Position numbers and translations under genes: made by a program. The notes under the pieces are model-generated. The model was given only the letters and a program-made list of their open reading frames with translations. It ran no database searches and was not told where the DNA came from. Shown in pieces: positions 49,070 to 61,929 of a DNA stretch of 64,000 nucleotides (positions are counted from its first letter, which is position 1; every line of letters begins with the position of its first letter). This stretch comes from Liolophura sinensis (lineage: Eukaryota > Mollusca > Polyplacophora > Chitonida > Chitonidae): NCBI RefSeq assembly GCF_032854445.1, contig NC_088300.1, forward strand, positions 34,329,608 through 34,393,607, written 5' to 3'.

Positions 49070-49285
49070 ATTCTGCATACGGCTTTTTTGCAACTGAAGA
49101 GCGTTTTGTGTAAACGTCCTATGTGCAATATCTTAGCCGTCCGTTTTAGAACTGCCTATGCATGTGACTGTCCATGCATGAGACTATCCACGTGTTTCTC
49201 TCAATTTCTAGTGTGTTTGTTGCTGTTTCCTGGATGTCATGTAACTGATACACCTTTTTATTTAGCAAACAGGCCTAGTCTTGTT

Positions 49286-52200
49286 TTACGAAACGATATG
49301 TACAGGATGTAAGCCGTCCTCTTTGCCACTGTCCACGTGATTATCCACCTGACCTTCCCGATGAATGTCAAGGTTGCTGACCTTCACTTCCAAAACCTCC
49401 TCGTCTAATTGCAATGGAGATAAATCGGATTTGCAGAATCTATACACGACGGCAGCACAGGCGGTGTGACTAAATACATTACTTGTGCTTCTAATCCGAT
49501 CCCTGAAACAATATAACAAAAATTTTAAAGATTTTACGGTAGTTGTTATTTTTGTCAATATTCATTTCAAGTGAGATGAACTTCAAACGGAGAAACATAA
49601 ATAAAAGAAAACATGACAATGTGGAAAACTTTCCTGCCAACATATAATTGTTAAAAAAAGTGTTCTTTTTCCCCCTTTGTAGAAAAACGTGAACACTCAA
49701 ACAACGAAAAGTCAATAATTGGAACAATATTAAAAGAAAAAACAGAGAAATCGTGATCAAACAAGTCTATACTAGTATGATAGAATGCCAATAAGAAAAT
49801 GATCTATTTTCTGGACAGATATATTTACTTACAGAAACCATTCCACTGTGAAAAGAAATCCGATGGCCTCTGTGGGAATATTTATTGATGACAAGATGAC
49901 GACCAAAGTGACAATGCTGGAACTGGGTACGGAAGGAATGGCCAAGCCTGCCACTGTGGTCAACACGCTGCAAAGAAAAACGAAACTTACCTAATGCAAT
50001 CCTTCTTCAGCATTTAATCTGCCTTTTCTAATTTATTACATTGTTGTTTCACACGGTACCGGTACTCAATTTTTCCCCTTGTACGGTGGCGATCAGTTTT
50101 ACGGGTGGAGGAAATCGGAGTGCCGGTCTAAACATCCAGAATTTGGCAAGCTACTAACTTCCAATATATGATGTACAGATATGCAAAAAGTATTAGTGGA
50201 AGATTTTCACCGGCCACAAATGAGCGTTGTTGATCATTTATTGTCACCAAGGCCCCACAATAAAGCAGTGACAGCGACCAGGAAAAACTGATTTCTAATT
50301 TAATGGAAAGCAATATAACCGACTGAAATTAGCATATAATGAATTAATCATCGGAAAAAGAAAGATACAAATAAAACAACAGCAATTTTAACTTACATGA
50401 CAATGACAGTAGTGCTGACATCTGGTGAATTGCCAGTAACCGTGGCTACGAATAAAGCAGCCGCCGTGATATAGAGGGCGCTGCCATCGGCGTTCAGCGT
50501 GACACAGAATGGCACGACGAACCTGGATACTCTTTTGTCTATTTTGTTACTAACTTCACATGCGTGCACCATTTCTGGAATAGCGACTGCCCTGAAACCA
50601 CCAAAGAAATGTGTGCACATCCTGATTCCCAATATGATAACTTTATTCTGAGAACTTTAACACGACGATAGTTTCGCGAAGACAAGACAGTTGTATAGGG
50701 GCTTATACGCCATTACCAAACATCTGTGTTCAAGTAGAAATCAGAGTAACTTTTATTTATTGAGAAAAAGTAATTTATATATCAAACCTTTTTACACACT
50801 GTCGACTAGACGAGAGATCTAAGCTTTATATCACGTACAGGGCCCTCCATAAACTCTAAAATGTGAGCAGCCAATCAGAAAAAAAGCGTCGCACACTACT
50901 CACGTGCTCGTGGTGGCAAAAGCGAGCATCCAGCCACGCGATATGCTGAGAAGATACCGGTAGGGATTCCTGTGGGTCAATACGAACAAAATGAGGGCGA
51001 TGAAGACGAGCTGGTGAGTGACGATCCCTACGAACACGGTGAGAACAAAAAGTCCCAGTTGTACAAAGGTTTGTTCCAGATTTTCTATACCGGCCAAGGA
51101 CACTGCGATCAAGCTAAACACACCTAAGGGAGTGTACCTGCAATCGGAAAATAAACGAAAATCACGAAACACTTCAATTGATATCAAGCAGGTGTAGTTC
51201 AACAATATATGTTATCGTTGGGGACTAATTTGACAGATATCACATTCCATGTAGTCGCAGAGATGACTGAGGTAGAATGTGTTGGCGTAGAAAGTTAGTA
51301 TCTGAAGAGAGAGTCCGCTCGGTGAAAGGGAGGTCACTTTAAGGAACATTTTAAGTTATGGTAGTCCATTACCTGAACCCTTCTTACCTCCCTTGTTCTA
51401 ACAACATGCCAATCGTTTCGAGCGTCTGGACTAAAGTTATGCGAGTTTACGTTTAACATTATCCGATGAATGAAATGAATGATAACTACGTTGGGGTTTT
51501 AACACCACACAGCCACAATTTCAACTACATCATGAGAGAACATGTTAGACCGAATAGTTAAGACTTTCTACACGAGAATCATACCCTCCAAAATCAGAAG
51601 AAACAAAAACCTTCTAAAACCTTAACATTATGAGAATCTGAACATATCACGTCGGTATGATAAAAAAAAATACCCGAAAAACTTTATGCAATATACGTGA
51701 AAAAAAATATCCTTTGTCTTTATTGGCAATCATCCATTTCAGGTTCGGTGCTAGATCCACCATGTCTTATTGAACGGGCATATTTAATTAGCAGAGTTGC
51801 TAGGCGCTGATGTGACCATTCCTCACCATAGCAACCATCTGAGCAGGATCAGTACAACTTCCGTGGCAGAGGTGAAGAAGCGCAGGAAGTGCTTGCCTTT
51901 CTCTTGACTCTTGTTAATAGCGATGCCGATCAAAAGACATACTACTATTAAACCTGTGGGAAATAAGAGTTATGATTTATATATCTATATATTTAGCTAT
52001 ATCAGAGATGAAAATGATTTTTAGCTCTGTATTTTGTAAGATATGTGTATCTTCTTTATTCCCTATTTCTAGGAAAAGATTGACAGGTATAGTACACAGA
52101 CTGGAGACACTGTGCACCACAACTTTGTGTGATTAAGTGTTGTTTGGAAATTGTTAATATCGTGGAATTACACTCTGAACATGCACAATTCGGCAAACTT

Positions 52201-52581
52201 TTGTTAGCGTTTTTGCTCACCTAGTATATTTGTCCCATCTGTTTTCCCCAAATATTTTGAGAAAGTGTACAGTTGGCTGCTTGTGGAATTTCCATCTGTC
52301 TCATTGGATTTCATGGATTCAATTTCGTTCGCAATTTTCTTGTACTGCGTTTGAACCTTGATGTGTCAGAGAGAGAAAGTTGTTATAGTTGCTTTATTTA
52401 AAACGTCATGAATGATAATGACAAAGAAGTACCTTTTCTGCTGGAAGCATTTCTAAGTCAGTGATAACTAAGAAATATGTGAAGGCCACTGCACTTATAT
52501 TGCACACTTATTGTTCGAATGTGAAACGGAAGATAACAAAAGAAACGCTTAACAATATATCTATGGTATATTTATATGGCT

Positions 52582-52669
<88 letters not shown>

Positions 52670-55600
52670 TGTTATAAACGTTATATACTTGCAAAAGGTA
52701 CATTTTGTGTATATAACTGATCAGGTGATAACGTATTTTACATACCTGTTGGAAACATGCCTCTACAATGTTATCGGGTACCAAGTTTCTGGAAAGTACA
52801 ATAATATCCTTACAGACTCCACAGAAGAAAACTTAGCTTAAGAAAATAAAGGTTTATATCAGACAGACAGACAGACGTAGACATAAATTCGTGTTGGAGC
52901 AATTGTTTTATATGTTGGAAATATTTTAAAATATCATAGAACGAGACTGGAACTTATTAATTACGGATATTTCCTATTGAGAACATATATTGGAATTAGT
53001 GTATTTCATCTAAAGGTTGGTATATGTACAAATGCACTTTCAGAAGCGTATAATAGCTTTTATATGATACCTTTCATGTCAACACATCATTATTCTGAAT
53101 CAAATGAATCAAACTTCACCAGAAAATCTTACATGGCCCAGAATCAAGGAATATATGTTACCTGAATAATACTAAACTTTAGATGATGTCGGATACGGAT
53201 ATATATGGTATAGGTAAAGATTCTCTGATGTAACCTACAATCCAAGGATATGTAAGCATTTTCTGCCGTTGAGAGACTATTGTTAACTTTTTACTGGTGT
53301 ATTACTAAAATGTGTCAGTAAAAACCCGTAAATTCTTATAAAGCGACGTATCCTTTAAAAATTTTTAAACCGTATGTGGACAATTCAAAAGAGACATTTT
53401 GGCCAAGCACTGAATATAGTCGCACATAAACCTAACGCTCACAGATGTATCCTTTATTCTATGCTTACCTTAGTAAGTCCGCAAAAATATCCTGCGTCTG
53501 TAACATCTGAGTTTTAACCGACTCCGTATTTTTCGCATCCACAAAGCGTCCTGAAATAAGCGTACGCTTGCTTTGATTACTTTGATTTATTTATTTGATT
53601 AATGTTTTACACCGTACTCATATATCACTTGTGCGACGACGGCCAGCTTCCTCAGCTCATGTCGCAAGTCGCGCCCCGCTAGGGGAGGGATGAGAAGTCA
53701 CCATTCGGCTTGCATAAACATAAGAAAAGAAATAAGAAAATGTTTGGCCTGTACGTGTCTTCCATACATAGCAAAGAGATGACATGAACATCTATAGATG
53801 CACATCATTGTTGTTAATATTCGTGTATGCCCTAGCGCAATGTCGTACAGCAAGGACATCATGGAGAAACTAGGCGTTTGTTTGTAAGTACATGTAGACA
53901 CAGCCCATATAAACATATTTAGAATTACACTTGTAATATCGAGTACTGTAATTTATACTGTTTTATCGAGGTCAATAAAAGTTTGATAATGATGTTAGTA
54001 TCAACATCAAAACGTCACCAGAAAATAAACACAAGAGTTGTTATCCATATAAACAATTCTTCGGTTTCTGTATATCGAATAGCGTCTATAAATATCTCTC
54101 AGAAAGAAGCGATATATGCATTGTTCATATTATAACAGTATGAAGAGACTTCAATTATAGGTCAATATCTGATCATTGGAACATGAATATCTCTATATCT
54201 GAAGATGCATTTTCTTCATACGCTAATGAGTTTGACCCAAGAAGAAGTCCGCATTTCGCAAAAGAAAATTCAGAAAAAAGTAAAAATTTTGGCATGAGAA
54301 AGTCAAAATTTCGGAAAGAAAAACTGAGAGGAATATAGGCACAAACGAGGTAGAAATGCAGTTCTTTCACGCTAAGCTATACTTTTGTGTTGTACCTGGC
54401 AAACGAAGTAAGTCTTTTATATTAGGGGAAAAAACAAGGTCTCAGCGGCGACGATATTAGTATACAGGCATACTCTAGCTATAAGTGGAGTATCATGTTT
54501 GGTATCTTGAAAGTCTAGTAAAAGTGAACCCAGCCTTTCATATTTATTTACTTATTTGTTTATTTGGTGTTTTACGCTGTATTCATGTATATATTTCACT
54601 TATACGACGGCGCCCAGCATTATATGGTGGGAGGAAACCGGTCAGAACTCGGAGGAAACACACGAACTTCCGCAGGGTGCTGACTGACATCCCCATCGAA
54701 GAGGAAGCCAACATGAGCTGGATTTGAGCTTACAGCGATTGCATTGGTGTGAGGCTCCTTGGCACGCTTACCACTCCCCTCCCAAAGCCTTTTATAAGTA
54801 ATTTTATTTAACAATATAGCTTTGTTGGTTAATTAATACTAACCTGGTTTGATAATTAATGTGAAGACCAGGCCTATAACACAGGACATGAAGTTCGTCA
54901 AGAGGCAGTACGTGAAGGCTATGGCGCTGATCTTCCCGTTTGATTTAGGGTTTAATGAGGCTGTCCCTGAGAGAAACAAACAAAACAAATATTATTTTAT
55001 TTCATTTATTTATATTTACCAGTACATACATGATCTTATAAATATTGTATTGGTCAACAAAAACATGTATACATTGATACTGGCGTGATGAAAACCCCAG
55101 TAAAAGGGTGGCTTTATCCCATATGTATCATATTCCGGGAAAATAATTTTCATAAATGTATATGAATAATAAATGTGTAACACAAGTCGTGGCTGTACAT
55201 ATTACAGACATAGTAATGACCAAAAGAATCACGTTAAATCCTGTTAATGCCAGAAAATATATTTTCGCTCACTGGGCTGGTCATATCATTTTCAGTTAAA
55301 CAAATTGGGCTACTAAACTGTAATAAAGAAGGAGATCGATAGTCATGTTGTCAAGATATAGTTGTTAAACCTGAATCGATTCAAACAAAACTGTCAACAG
55401 ATGTAACTCGCGTGGTATCAATGTCTTTGTGTCACACATATGGTGGAGGTGTTAGTTGGGTGTTTCACTGAGTTTTTTCAACAATTTATTGAGATAGAGA
55501 ACCGAACTCGTTAATAACTGGCAGTACCAGCAGTACACAAATTGTGTAATCCATGCAGTACATCCACATTGAGTTGTGTATATATGTGTGCTGACAGTCT

Positions 55601-56832
55601 CTCACAGGAGTCTCTCACCAATGCGGTCGCTGTGAGTTCAAGTCCAGCTCATGCTGGCTTCCTCTCCGGCCGTACGTGGGAAGGTTTTCCAAAATCCTGC
55701 GGATGGTCGTAGGTTTTCCCCGGGCTCTGCCCGGTTTCCTCCCACTATAATGCTGGTCGCCGTCGTATAAGTGAAATATTCTTGCGTACGGCGTAAAACA
55801 CCAATCAAATAAATAAATAAATACATCTTTATACAAGACTGCTATTAAAGATGTTTACTCACGAATGACCTACCCATGTGGAATCAACCATACAGATTCT
55901 TTGTAATATCTTGATTTCTAGTACATGTAAGTTCATTTAACCACATTAGATGAGTACGCCTAGATAATCTCTGACCATCGAAAGTGTAAACTGATCTAAT
56001 TCGCCTAGTGCAATGGTAAAGGTACGAGTCTAAGACAACTTACCTGAGATCACACTACATATGATAAGCGGTAGAATCAGCATCTTCAACAAACGCAGGA
56101 AAATTTCCCCAGGTAAACCTGTACAGAACAAAGTACAAAGGAGCGACAGAATTTAACCCCTAAAGATGAAAATTTTCTGATAATTATCAAAGTTACAATA
56201 CCGACATTATTTTCGGCCAGAGCCTCGGAATGAATAACTCGTGCGTTTGGATTATATTCAGGACAAAGTCTGGAGTTTTCGTGAAACCTTTAATTAAAGT
56301 TAGTAAAAAATCAGCTATTAAAACTATTCTTTACAAGTTCGAACTATAAAACATAGAGTATAGTATAGAGTATAGTACTAAGTTGCATCGGATTCTTTAA
56401 ACCAGTTCGTGGCAGCTTCTGACTGGAAACGGTCATTTTTGGCAGCTGTGAAATCCCTGTTAATGTTTATATCACGTTTCTACAGAGGATATGACATTGG
56501 TTCAAGAACAAATCTGTTTTGCACAATAAACATGTGAGAAGAGGGTCAACGACAAGCAATAGGCAGCTATGCGAACTTCACAATCATTTTTCTTGTTTCT
56601 TACCTAGCCACATCCTGGCATCTGATGACAGATTCAACGGCCTGACTGCAAACCCGATGGCAATACCTAATAGAATGCCACCAACCGTTAAGATCAACAG
56701 TAAGTTGTTCTGCACACGCCCTTTACATCCCGAATTGTTCCGGCTCGATTTCGGCTTGTTTTCCGATTTGTTGTTGTAAACAGGAGCCTCGGTAGATCCC
56801 CGCAGTGGTTCGTTCTCCATTTTGAAAGTCAT
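49286..56832 (-). CDS. SLC1/EAAT-family amino-acid transporter, copy B (11 coding exons)
   Basis: Paralogue of copy A. Coding exons: 56832-56604, 56118-56044, 54966-54844, 53550-53469, 52788-52746, 52356-52221, 51953-51827, 51137-50904, 50591-50397, 49967-49833, 49502-49286. Every exon has exactly the length of its copy-A counterpart, all splice sites are intact and the product is again 531 residues. Substitutions are few (e.g. SGCKGRV for SGCTGRV, INKSQEKG for INNSQEKG, YTPLG for YAPLG, SRFVV for SRYVV, SPLQLDEEV for SPLQFDEEV). The same unusual core residues as in A are kept: NADGS, IPSVPSSSIVT in HP2, and DRIRSTSNVFSH in TM8 with His in place of the sodium-site Asp. Introns differ more by indels and insertions than exons do. 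Sharing of flanks suggests both copies are regulated alike unless the minisatellite expansion upstream matters. Confidence 0.93.
52586..52665. repeat. (TA)n microsatellite in EAAT-B intron
   Basis: About 40 TA units, homologous in position to 39735-39817. Confidence 0.98.
53584..53648 (-). mobile_element. SINE family 1 3'-end fragment shared by both units (copy in B)
   Basis: Same truncated copy as at 41047 in unit A. Confidence 0.75.
54541..54778 (-). mobile_element. old diverged SINE family 1 copy shared by both units (copy in B)
   Basis: Same element as at 42062-42305 in unit A, with nearly the same substitutions. Confidence 0.8.
55590..55826 (+). mobile_element. SINE family 1 in EAAT-B intron
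   Basis: Starts inside the tRNA-like head (CTCTCACCAATGCGGTCGCT, then GAGTTCAAGTCC), has a complete body and an (AAAT)n tail at 55808-55826. The reading frames on the minus strand across it are repeat-derived. Confidence 0.9.
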
Positions 56833-57084
56833 CCCTGAAAATATAGAGATTAATTCGCATTCTGACACTGAGACAATCGATTTGGCAACTTTAAGCGAAG
56901 TATGATATCCGGTACTTATATGACGACAATACTCCAGTATAAAAATAAATAAATCCAAAAGTTACAGAAGTTACCAATATGTTTATCTTTATAGAAGTAC
57001 AAATACAATATGTAAAAATCAAAAGATGGTTGTACAAAATAAACCAATGGGCTCCCTGTATACGTAAGCTAGGATGAGGCATAC

Positions 57085-57310
57085 CTGCTTCACCGCGAGA
57101 GAGACAAGAACTGAGGGGACCTATGACAGAGCACCGTGTGTGAATAACACTACAGCTGAAAGCTGTGAGAACAGGAAAGGCTCCTCTCCGCGAATAGCGG
57201 GTGCACTCTTCGGTTTGAACCTTAAACAATATCCTGGTTTCCCGAGTGCAAAATGTCTTATAATGACGCATCGTGTCATGATGTCCGTTCCTGTGGAATC
57301 GCTTATCTAA
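57085..57310 (-). other. candidate 5'UTR exon of EAAT copy B
   Basis: Homologous to 45028-45235. Donor AAGCAG|GTATGCC at 57085|57084. Compared with A, an 8-bp segment (TGCTTCAC on the plus strand) is present here, which shifts the donor. The 5' end is not defined. Confidence 0.4.
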
Positions 57311-57984
57311 TTAAATAAGCGAATTTGAACTGTGTTATGGTTAAGCCTACATAACGAAGTGATAGTGACGGAGGGATTTTTGGAGCTACGTCATTAACAG
57401 ATTAAATCAGCCATTCATGAAAGAAAATATGTACGAGTTTAAATATGAACTTTACAAGATCCGGCGCACAAATAAAAGAGCAAGGTCACGCAATAGAAAG
57501 TGCTGACTCATGTTTAGTGATGTGAAGGCATTAAAACCCGTATACAGCGTTGGGTTATATGTATATAATAAACACTGCACAGTTATGCTAAAATCATTGA
57601 AAATATCTTTGACAATGGAGATAAAGATGACTTTTCATTCAAATATCTGGTGTACGGTATATGATGAAACTACTTTTATACGTTTTATGCTAATGATGAG
57701 AATTAAGAGTTGTATTTTGTAGGAGCCTATACTCTTATTAAACGAAAAAGAGAAACGATGGATGTATATTCTGAAATAACAGTTCATTCCAGAGCGTTGA
57801 ACCCGGATCTAGATTATACACCGTTGATCCGCCATCATTACATACACTGTTTTTCGTCTCCAGTATTAACTTGCGTGCTTGTTCTAATGCTTCATGAACA
57901 CATTATTATGTGATGTTCGTTTTTAACACGCGGAATGGCTCTCTGTGTTGGTTTTAGTAGGCCTACGCCTTTCGTTGATTCTCA

Positions 57985-58372
57985 TAAAACGGTTGAAATA
58001 CTTTATAGCTTTCTCCATAGATATAGGTAAATACTTTGTAGCTTTCTCCATAGATATAGGAAAATACTTTATGCCTTTCTCCATAGATTTAGGAAAATGC
58101 TTTATGCTTTTCTCCATATATATAGTAAAATACTTTATAGTTTTCTCCATAGATATGGGAAAATACTTTATAGATTTCTCCATAGATATAGGAAAATACT
58201 TTATAGCCTTCTCCATAGATATAGGAAAATACTTTATGGCTTTCTCCATAGATATAGGAAAATACTTTATACCTTTCTCCATAGATGTAGAGAAATACTT
58301 TGTACCTTTCTCCATAGATATAGGAAAGTACTTCATAGCTCTCTCCATAGATATAGGCAAATACTTTATTGC
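57985..58372. repeat. 33-bp minisatellite, about 12 copies (unit B)
   Basis: Same unit as at 45963 in A (CTTTCTCCATAGATATAGGA plus AAATACTTTATAG) with scattered substitutions. The 33-bp period is 11 codons, which keeps frames open on both strands: a 232-residue minus frame reading KYFPISMEKAI repeats and 150- and 120-residue plus frames. Repeat-only translation, not a supported gene. Confidence 0.93.
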
Positions 58373-58624
58373 TCCATCTCCTGCAGATATTCTTTGAACA
58401 TTCTGGCTGAAGAGACTCATGTCAGCTTGATCGTCATATATAAAGAGAAATTTATTTGAATACCAGGCTAAAACACCAGTCATATACATAAATGTACATA
58501 GAAAAGGTATATAAGTAAATACATACATAGATAAATATGTGAAAAATGGAAAGATGAAAATGTCTATATAAAACTTACAAATGATGAACAAGCTGAAATA
58601 ACTTCTGAGAAATAGACACATGCT

Positions 58625-60231
58625 CAGACATTTTTCAGATCGTGTGTAAATGTAGGTTTCAGCTTTTGAAATTTGAAATTGATTTCTTCGATTCTGGATT
58701 GGTCGCGTCCATTATGTTCATTATAGAAAAGAAAGTGTGTATCCTGTAGCTTTTTTCGCTGTATAGTCTCCTATCCACCTGCATATATCATATACCGGTT
58801 GTGTCACAGGGGCGCTACACATTCCTGTAAAGTTTCCATTAGTGCCACAATTTTGCCATATCCGGTGTGTCGTTGACCAACATGATTGACACAATCTTCA
58901 ACCAACCAACTTGTCAGTGCCGGGAATAAACCAGCAACCTTTGGTAGAATACGCAACAGAACTGATCAAGATGGAGCATGCTTATGACCTACAGACTTGT
59001 CCACCATATTGCATGGGGGAAGACATGCATTTGTTCTATAACGTCAGAGTGCACAAAAACCTCAAAAGCTTTATAGTCAGCACGGAATCATGAACATCAA
59101 TTTTGGGAAAATCGAGAAATTCCTGTCCAAGATCATCGAAAATCAGTCACTATGAACGTTTACATAACAAAATTTTCTCATGCATGAAAAATATTGTCAA
59201 ATCAATGATATTTAGAGCAGATTTTCTGGAAAATAATACATTATTTCCGTGCAGCTAAATTTATTTGGGGCTTTTATAGATACATATATACCGCCTTATT
59301 AGCAAAATATTGTGATACTTAAAAACACAGTTTTTTTTAAAATATATTCACTTCCATCGATTTGAGACATTTATAAACAGCCCGACATATTAGCAAAATA
59401 TTGGCAGCTCAGTATATAATATTTCAATACATTTGTTTTTTGTTTTGTGTTTGTTGTGTGAGTCATTTAAGCACACAATTCGCCTCTTTCTTCATCTAAA
59501 CCGGATGCCGGGCGTTAAAGTGGCATCCCGAATTAAAACTTATACAGTTTTCATCACGTGAAGTTAATTTTTGATTACAGATATTTATACTGGTATTGGC
59601 GTTCAGAATTCACAATGACAAGTGCAACCAGTAATGAAATGATAAAAACTTAGATAACGTTACGATCTGGCCTATATACAGATTCACTCTGTGCACGATC
59701 GAAAAGAGTTTGTGGATGACTGACTTCAGTGCTGTGTATTTTTTTTTTATTTGTTTCTTACAGTGAAGAGTAACGTTGACTTGCGCATTTCCGCCTGTTA
59801 CACAAGTCAAGAATTTACTCTACCAGTTGATCTACATGTAGCTAAGGGCTATTACATACATGTATATAGGGCGTCTATGTTGTACGTGATAACCCATTCG
59901 CTTTTCATGCATATAATGACACAAATTGAGCCTTAAACCTGTCGAACTGGAAGTTGTTAGCTAATTGCTATAGGGTTATGCTAATGAAGGCTGAATGACA
60001 CGGACTTCACTCAGCTTCACGTCTCACCACTACAAGTGTAGAGATTTCAGGCCAACATAAAGGGTTTGTCATGTACGTTAAGTAGGTAATTAAATATCAT
60101 TCAAGGGGTGGTGGTGAGGAAGTAGCCGTCATCATGATCAGATATAGACCATTGAAAAAATATATCTAAATTGCCTATTTAAGTTAAATATTTTTTTTTT
60201 TACTTTTTGGAAAACAATTAAATGTATTTTT
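58625..60231. other. unit B-specific gene-free stretch
   Basis: No counterpart in unit A. The reading frames at 58911-59093 and 59610-59936 have no domain. Confidence 0.45.
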
Positions 60232-60246
60232 TATAAGGAGAGGGCA

Positions 60247-60497
60247 GTCGGTTAGCGCGCTAGCGCAGCGTAATGACCCAGGAGCTTCTCACCAATGCGG
60301 TCGCTGTGAGTTCAAGTCCAGCTCATGCTGGCTTCCTCTCCGGCCGTAAGTGGGAAGGTCTGTCAGCAACCTGCGGATGGTCGTGGGTTTCCCCCAGGCT
60401 CTGCCCGGTTTCCACCCACCATAATGCTGGCCGCCGTCGTATAAGTGAAATATTCTTGAGTACGGCGTAAAACACCAATCAAAAGAATAAATAAAAA
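60247..60497 (+). mobile_element. SINE family 1, young copy with target-site duplication
   Basis: Starts in the head (GTCGGTTAGCGCGCTAGCGC), B-box-like GAGTTCAAGTCC, complete body close to the window consensus, short AAAT tail. Flanked by an exact 15-bp duplication TATAAGGAGAGGGCA (60232-60246 and 60498-60512). The first about 15 bases of the head are missing. Confidence 0.93.
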
Positions 60498-60728
60498 TAT
60501 AAGGAGAGGGCATATTGATAGTGCTTGGTGTCAAGTGTTTTTTTAACCTTTACGTTTGAGAATTGACAAAGCGTATTGAAGTGTAGGCATAATGTTCGCT
60601 ATAATATATACACATAAATATGGCTATATTCCGACATTTAAGGGCTAAGAAGACACTGGCTGTCACCATTATATCAATATACGTTTCATACAACACATCT
60701 TAGAATTCATAATATATAAATGTATTAA

Positions 60729-60842
60729 AATTCCCCTGAGTTCTAAGAGCCACGTGGTTTCATCTCTGCCTCAATGCACATTTCTATTATTAACGCTGTT
60801 CTTCCTTTATAGCCTTCTTTTGACGAAACCGGTAAGGGTCTT
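60729..60842. repeat. local direct duplication, copy 1
   Basis: AGAGCCACGTGGTTTCATCT, CTGCCTCAATGCACATTTCT through CGGTAAGGGTC. Homologous to 61486-61599. Confidence 0.8.
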
Positions 60843-60916
60843 TATGATATTGGTTACTGGAAATGATACTGGAACAGCTGCATATGTATATATGAGCTTT
60901 CATTTGACGTACCGCA

Positions 60917-60937
60917 CATACACACACACACACACAC

Positions 60938-60990
<53 letters not shown>
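60917..60990. repeat. (CA)n followed by (TA)n microsatellite
   Basis: About 11 CA units, then about 24 TA units. Confidence 0.97.
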
Positions 60991-60991
<1 letters not shown>

Positions 60992-61485
60992 CTTAATTCT
61001 ATAGAAGAAAAGTTTTGTTGTTGAAACTGAAACTTGGTAAACTTGAGGACGTTTGTCTTTGATATTTGATATTTGTCCTACATATATACAAATTCCCCCC
61101 ATGCCCAAGGGCGGTTTTGAACACCATATGTGTTCAGTATATGTTTTTTTTTTAGTAAAATGTAAAAGTTTTGCTTCACATACACATGACCATAATCTAT
61201 ATTATTATTAAAAATGATTACATTTTACTTACACAACTGATATATACGAACACCTTCCTGCGTTTATGGCAAATCTGATCCCGTGGTATATATATTGCCC
61301 ATATGTGGCCGGTCTCAGCGCAGCTGCATGCAGGGTTAGCAGATGTATTGAGGCATCCGAGGGCGGGGCAATGCACTAAACCGAACTATATATAGTGGAA
61401 CATATAGCTGAAACGTCAAGTCATTGCCTGGATTATTCTTTCGCTATTTATGTATAATAAAAACTTCACTCCGCAAAATCTTGCC

Positions 61486-61599
61486 CAGCATAAATTCCCC
61501 TTACCTCTAAGAGCCACGTGATTTCATCTCTGCCTCAGTGCACATTTCTGTTATTGACGCTGTTGTTCCCCTATAGCCTACTTATCGACATCGGTAAGG
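61486..61599. repeat. local direct duplication, copy 2
   Basis: AGAGCCACGTGATTTCATCT through CGGTAAGGGCC, about 757 bp after copy 1 with roughly one substitution per ten bases. Confidence 0.8.
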
Positions 61600-61744
61600 G
61601 CCTATGTACTAATAGACAGGCCACAGGGGTAAACAAACGAATGCTGACGATGTGTTGCATCATATCCGCTTGCGCTGTGCACTTTTACAGTGTTGTGTGA
61701 TTTACTGGGGGTTTTTTTTTTCAGATATCTACCTTAATTGGTTT

Positions 61745-61922
61745 TACTTGCTCATGCTGACTTCCTCTCCCGCCGTACCTGGAAACCTCCAGATGATCGT
61801 GGGTTTCCTCCGGATTCAGCCCGGTTTCTTCACACCACAATGCTATAGCCGAAGTCGCATAAGTGAACTATTAGATCTTGAGTGCGGCATGTAACAAGTC
61901 AAATAAATAAATAAATAAATCA
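61745..61922 (+). mobile_element. old SINE family 1 fragment
   Basis: TTGCTCATGCTGACTTCCTC, GATGATCGTGGGTTTCCTCC, a diverged GTGAACTATT..TTGAGTGCGG block and an (AAAT)n tail. Confidence 0.75.
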
Positions 61923-61929
61923 AAACACC

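Noticed and set aside
57923-58621. 232-residue minus frame with KYFPISMEKAI repeats and hydrophobic N-terminus
   Set aside because: Product of a 33-bp array whose period keeps frames open on both strands; unit A has only three copies and no such frame.
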